Source: Kuschelorhynchus macadamiae
Taxonomy: Eukaryota; Arthropoda; Insecta; Coleoptera; Curculionidae
Assembly (NCBI GenBank): GCA_030620095.1
Contig: JAUTXW010001345.1
Coordinates: 881,001-945,000, forward strand
DNA: 64,000 bases
Direction: 5' to 3'
Position numbers and translations under genes: made by a program. The notes under the pieces are model-generated. The model made no database searches, was not told where the DNA came from, and was given only the letters and a program-made list of their open reading frames with translations. Shown here piece after piece: positions 63,300-64,000 of this stretch. Positions within the stretch are counted from its first letter, which is position 1. Each line of letters begins with the position of its first letter.

Positions 63300-64000
63300 T
63301 CAGATATTTAATTTTCTTTGTTATACCTTGTGGATCTGGATTGTGTAAGCCGCAAAACACTAACACTAAAGAATGTTCAAAACAAAGTACAACGGATCTA
63401 AATAGATTCTACGGAGTAATATATTTGAAAATTAGTCGCTTGATAGTGATGCAAATATTCAGCTAGATGCTGATGAGTAGTATAATAATATCGACTTCCT
63501 TCTGTATACCGAGTGTTCCAATGTATACACTTTGTTTCCCTTTGAGCAACTACATTTAGAATAAAAACCTCTCATCTGCTTCAACCAATTTCTCTGGAAA
63601 TTTAAATGGGCCAGGGTGATGGAGAGGTTTTTTGCGCCAAGTGAAAATGATTTAAAGTAGGTAACTCATCACATAATTGCTTTCGAAGATTGCTCATGAA
63701 TTCCTCAAAATTAAGTAAGACATGCTTTAGTAATATCAGTGTGACTTTAAAATTATTTGATGTTGAGTTCAATAACTCCACTAATACTAAACTTATTAAC
63801 TAGAAAAATGATTAGTTTTAATGAAAAGTAAGCACAATAAAAAAACAATTTTATTTTTTCCAGGTGTTTACAATTTATTTTGTAGCTAAGGCATAAACTA
63901 CACAGCAACAATTTTGCGTACAAACAGTCTATATAAATATAGCTACAATTAAATAAATAACTAATTAATTGCTATGAAAAAATTTAATTTTGCTGTCATA
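63300..64000. other. Non-coding end of window
   Basis: No gene, repeat pair or RNA signal recognised. Confidence 0.5.

Overview
The window reads as insect nuclear DNA. It is AT-rich, full of non-LTR and DNA transposons of insect type, carries the insect telomere unit as a short interstitial tract, and holds one well-formed host gene with small exons and canonical GT/AG introns. A beetle is a reasonable guess, because luciferase-like ANL genes are abundant there, but nothing here proves it. Bacterial-style features (operons, ribosome binding sites, CRISPR) do not apply.

Host gene. One plus-strand gene runs from 21677 to 59665 in nine exons and encodes a 574-residue protein of the ANL superfamily (acyl-CoA synthetase / 4-coumarate-CoA ligase / luciferase-like). 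All eight introns start GT and end AG, all phases agree, and there is no stop or frameshift. Several catalytic positions are changed, including the C-terminal lysine (asparagine 534), so it may be a pseudoenzyme. The introns (2.4-7.9 kb) are packed with transposon debris.

Upstream region (1-21.6 kb). It holds an inverted pair of Penelope-like terminal repeats around an RTE fragment (1-2 kb), and a 6.8-kb element with 30-bp terminal inverted repeats (4055-10830) carrying a decayed gene of a widespread insect family of unknown function. A 3.85-kb Mutator-like element with a perfect 9-bp target duplication is nested in it. A Jockey retrotransposon (15.3-17.05 kb), a small inverted-repeat element, and Merlin-type and hAT-type transposase remnants (18.6-20.7 kb) follow.

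Introns (21.9-59.4 kb). These hold two LINE reverse-transcriptase loci (25.4-26.7 kb plus; 31.7-34.6 kb minus) and a LINE 3' fragment at 55 kb. There are fold-back repeats in (TA)n tracts, an errantivirus env-only remnant (36.4-38.5 kb) and two tyrosine-recombinase genes (40.2-41.4 and 50.5-51.5 kb). A mariner-like gene is split by a 1.84-kb element that carries a 212-bp tandem array (42.6-45.1 kb). A pogo element (46.37-48.41 kb), a mariner with transposase sequence in both inverted arms (48.4-50.3 kb) and a hAT with perfect 8-bp target duplication (56.09-58.69 kb) complete the set.

Downstream (59.7-64 kb). A GTF2IRD2/ZBED-like hAT remnant lies between two oppositely oriented tRNA-derived sequences, followed by a mariner fragment with a nested hairpin element.

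The most interesting signal is a hammerhead-ribozyme-like pattern (CTGANGA, short stem, GAAAC-GTC) recurring in unrelated-looking repeats: the Penelope-like arms, the (TA)n-bounded fold-backs and each unit of the 212-bp array.
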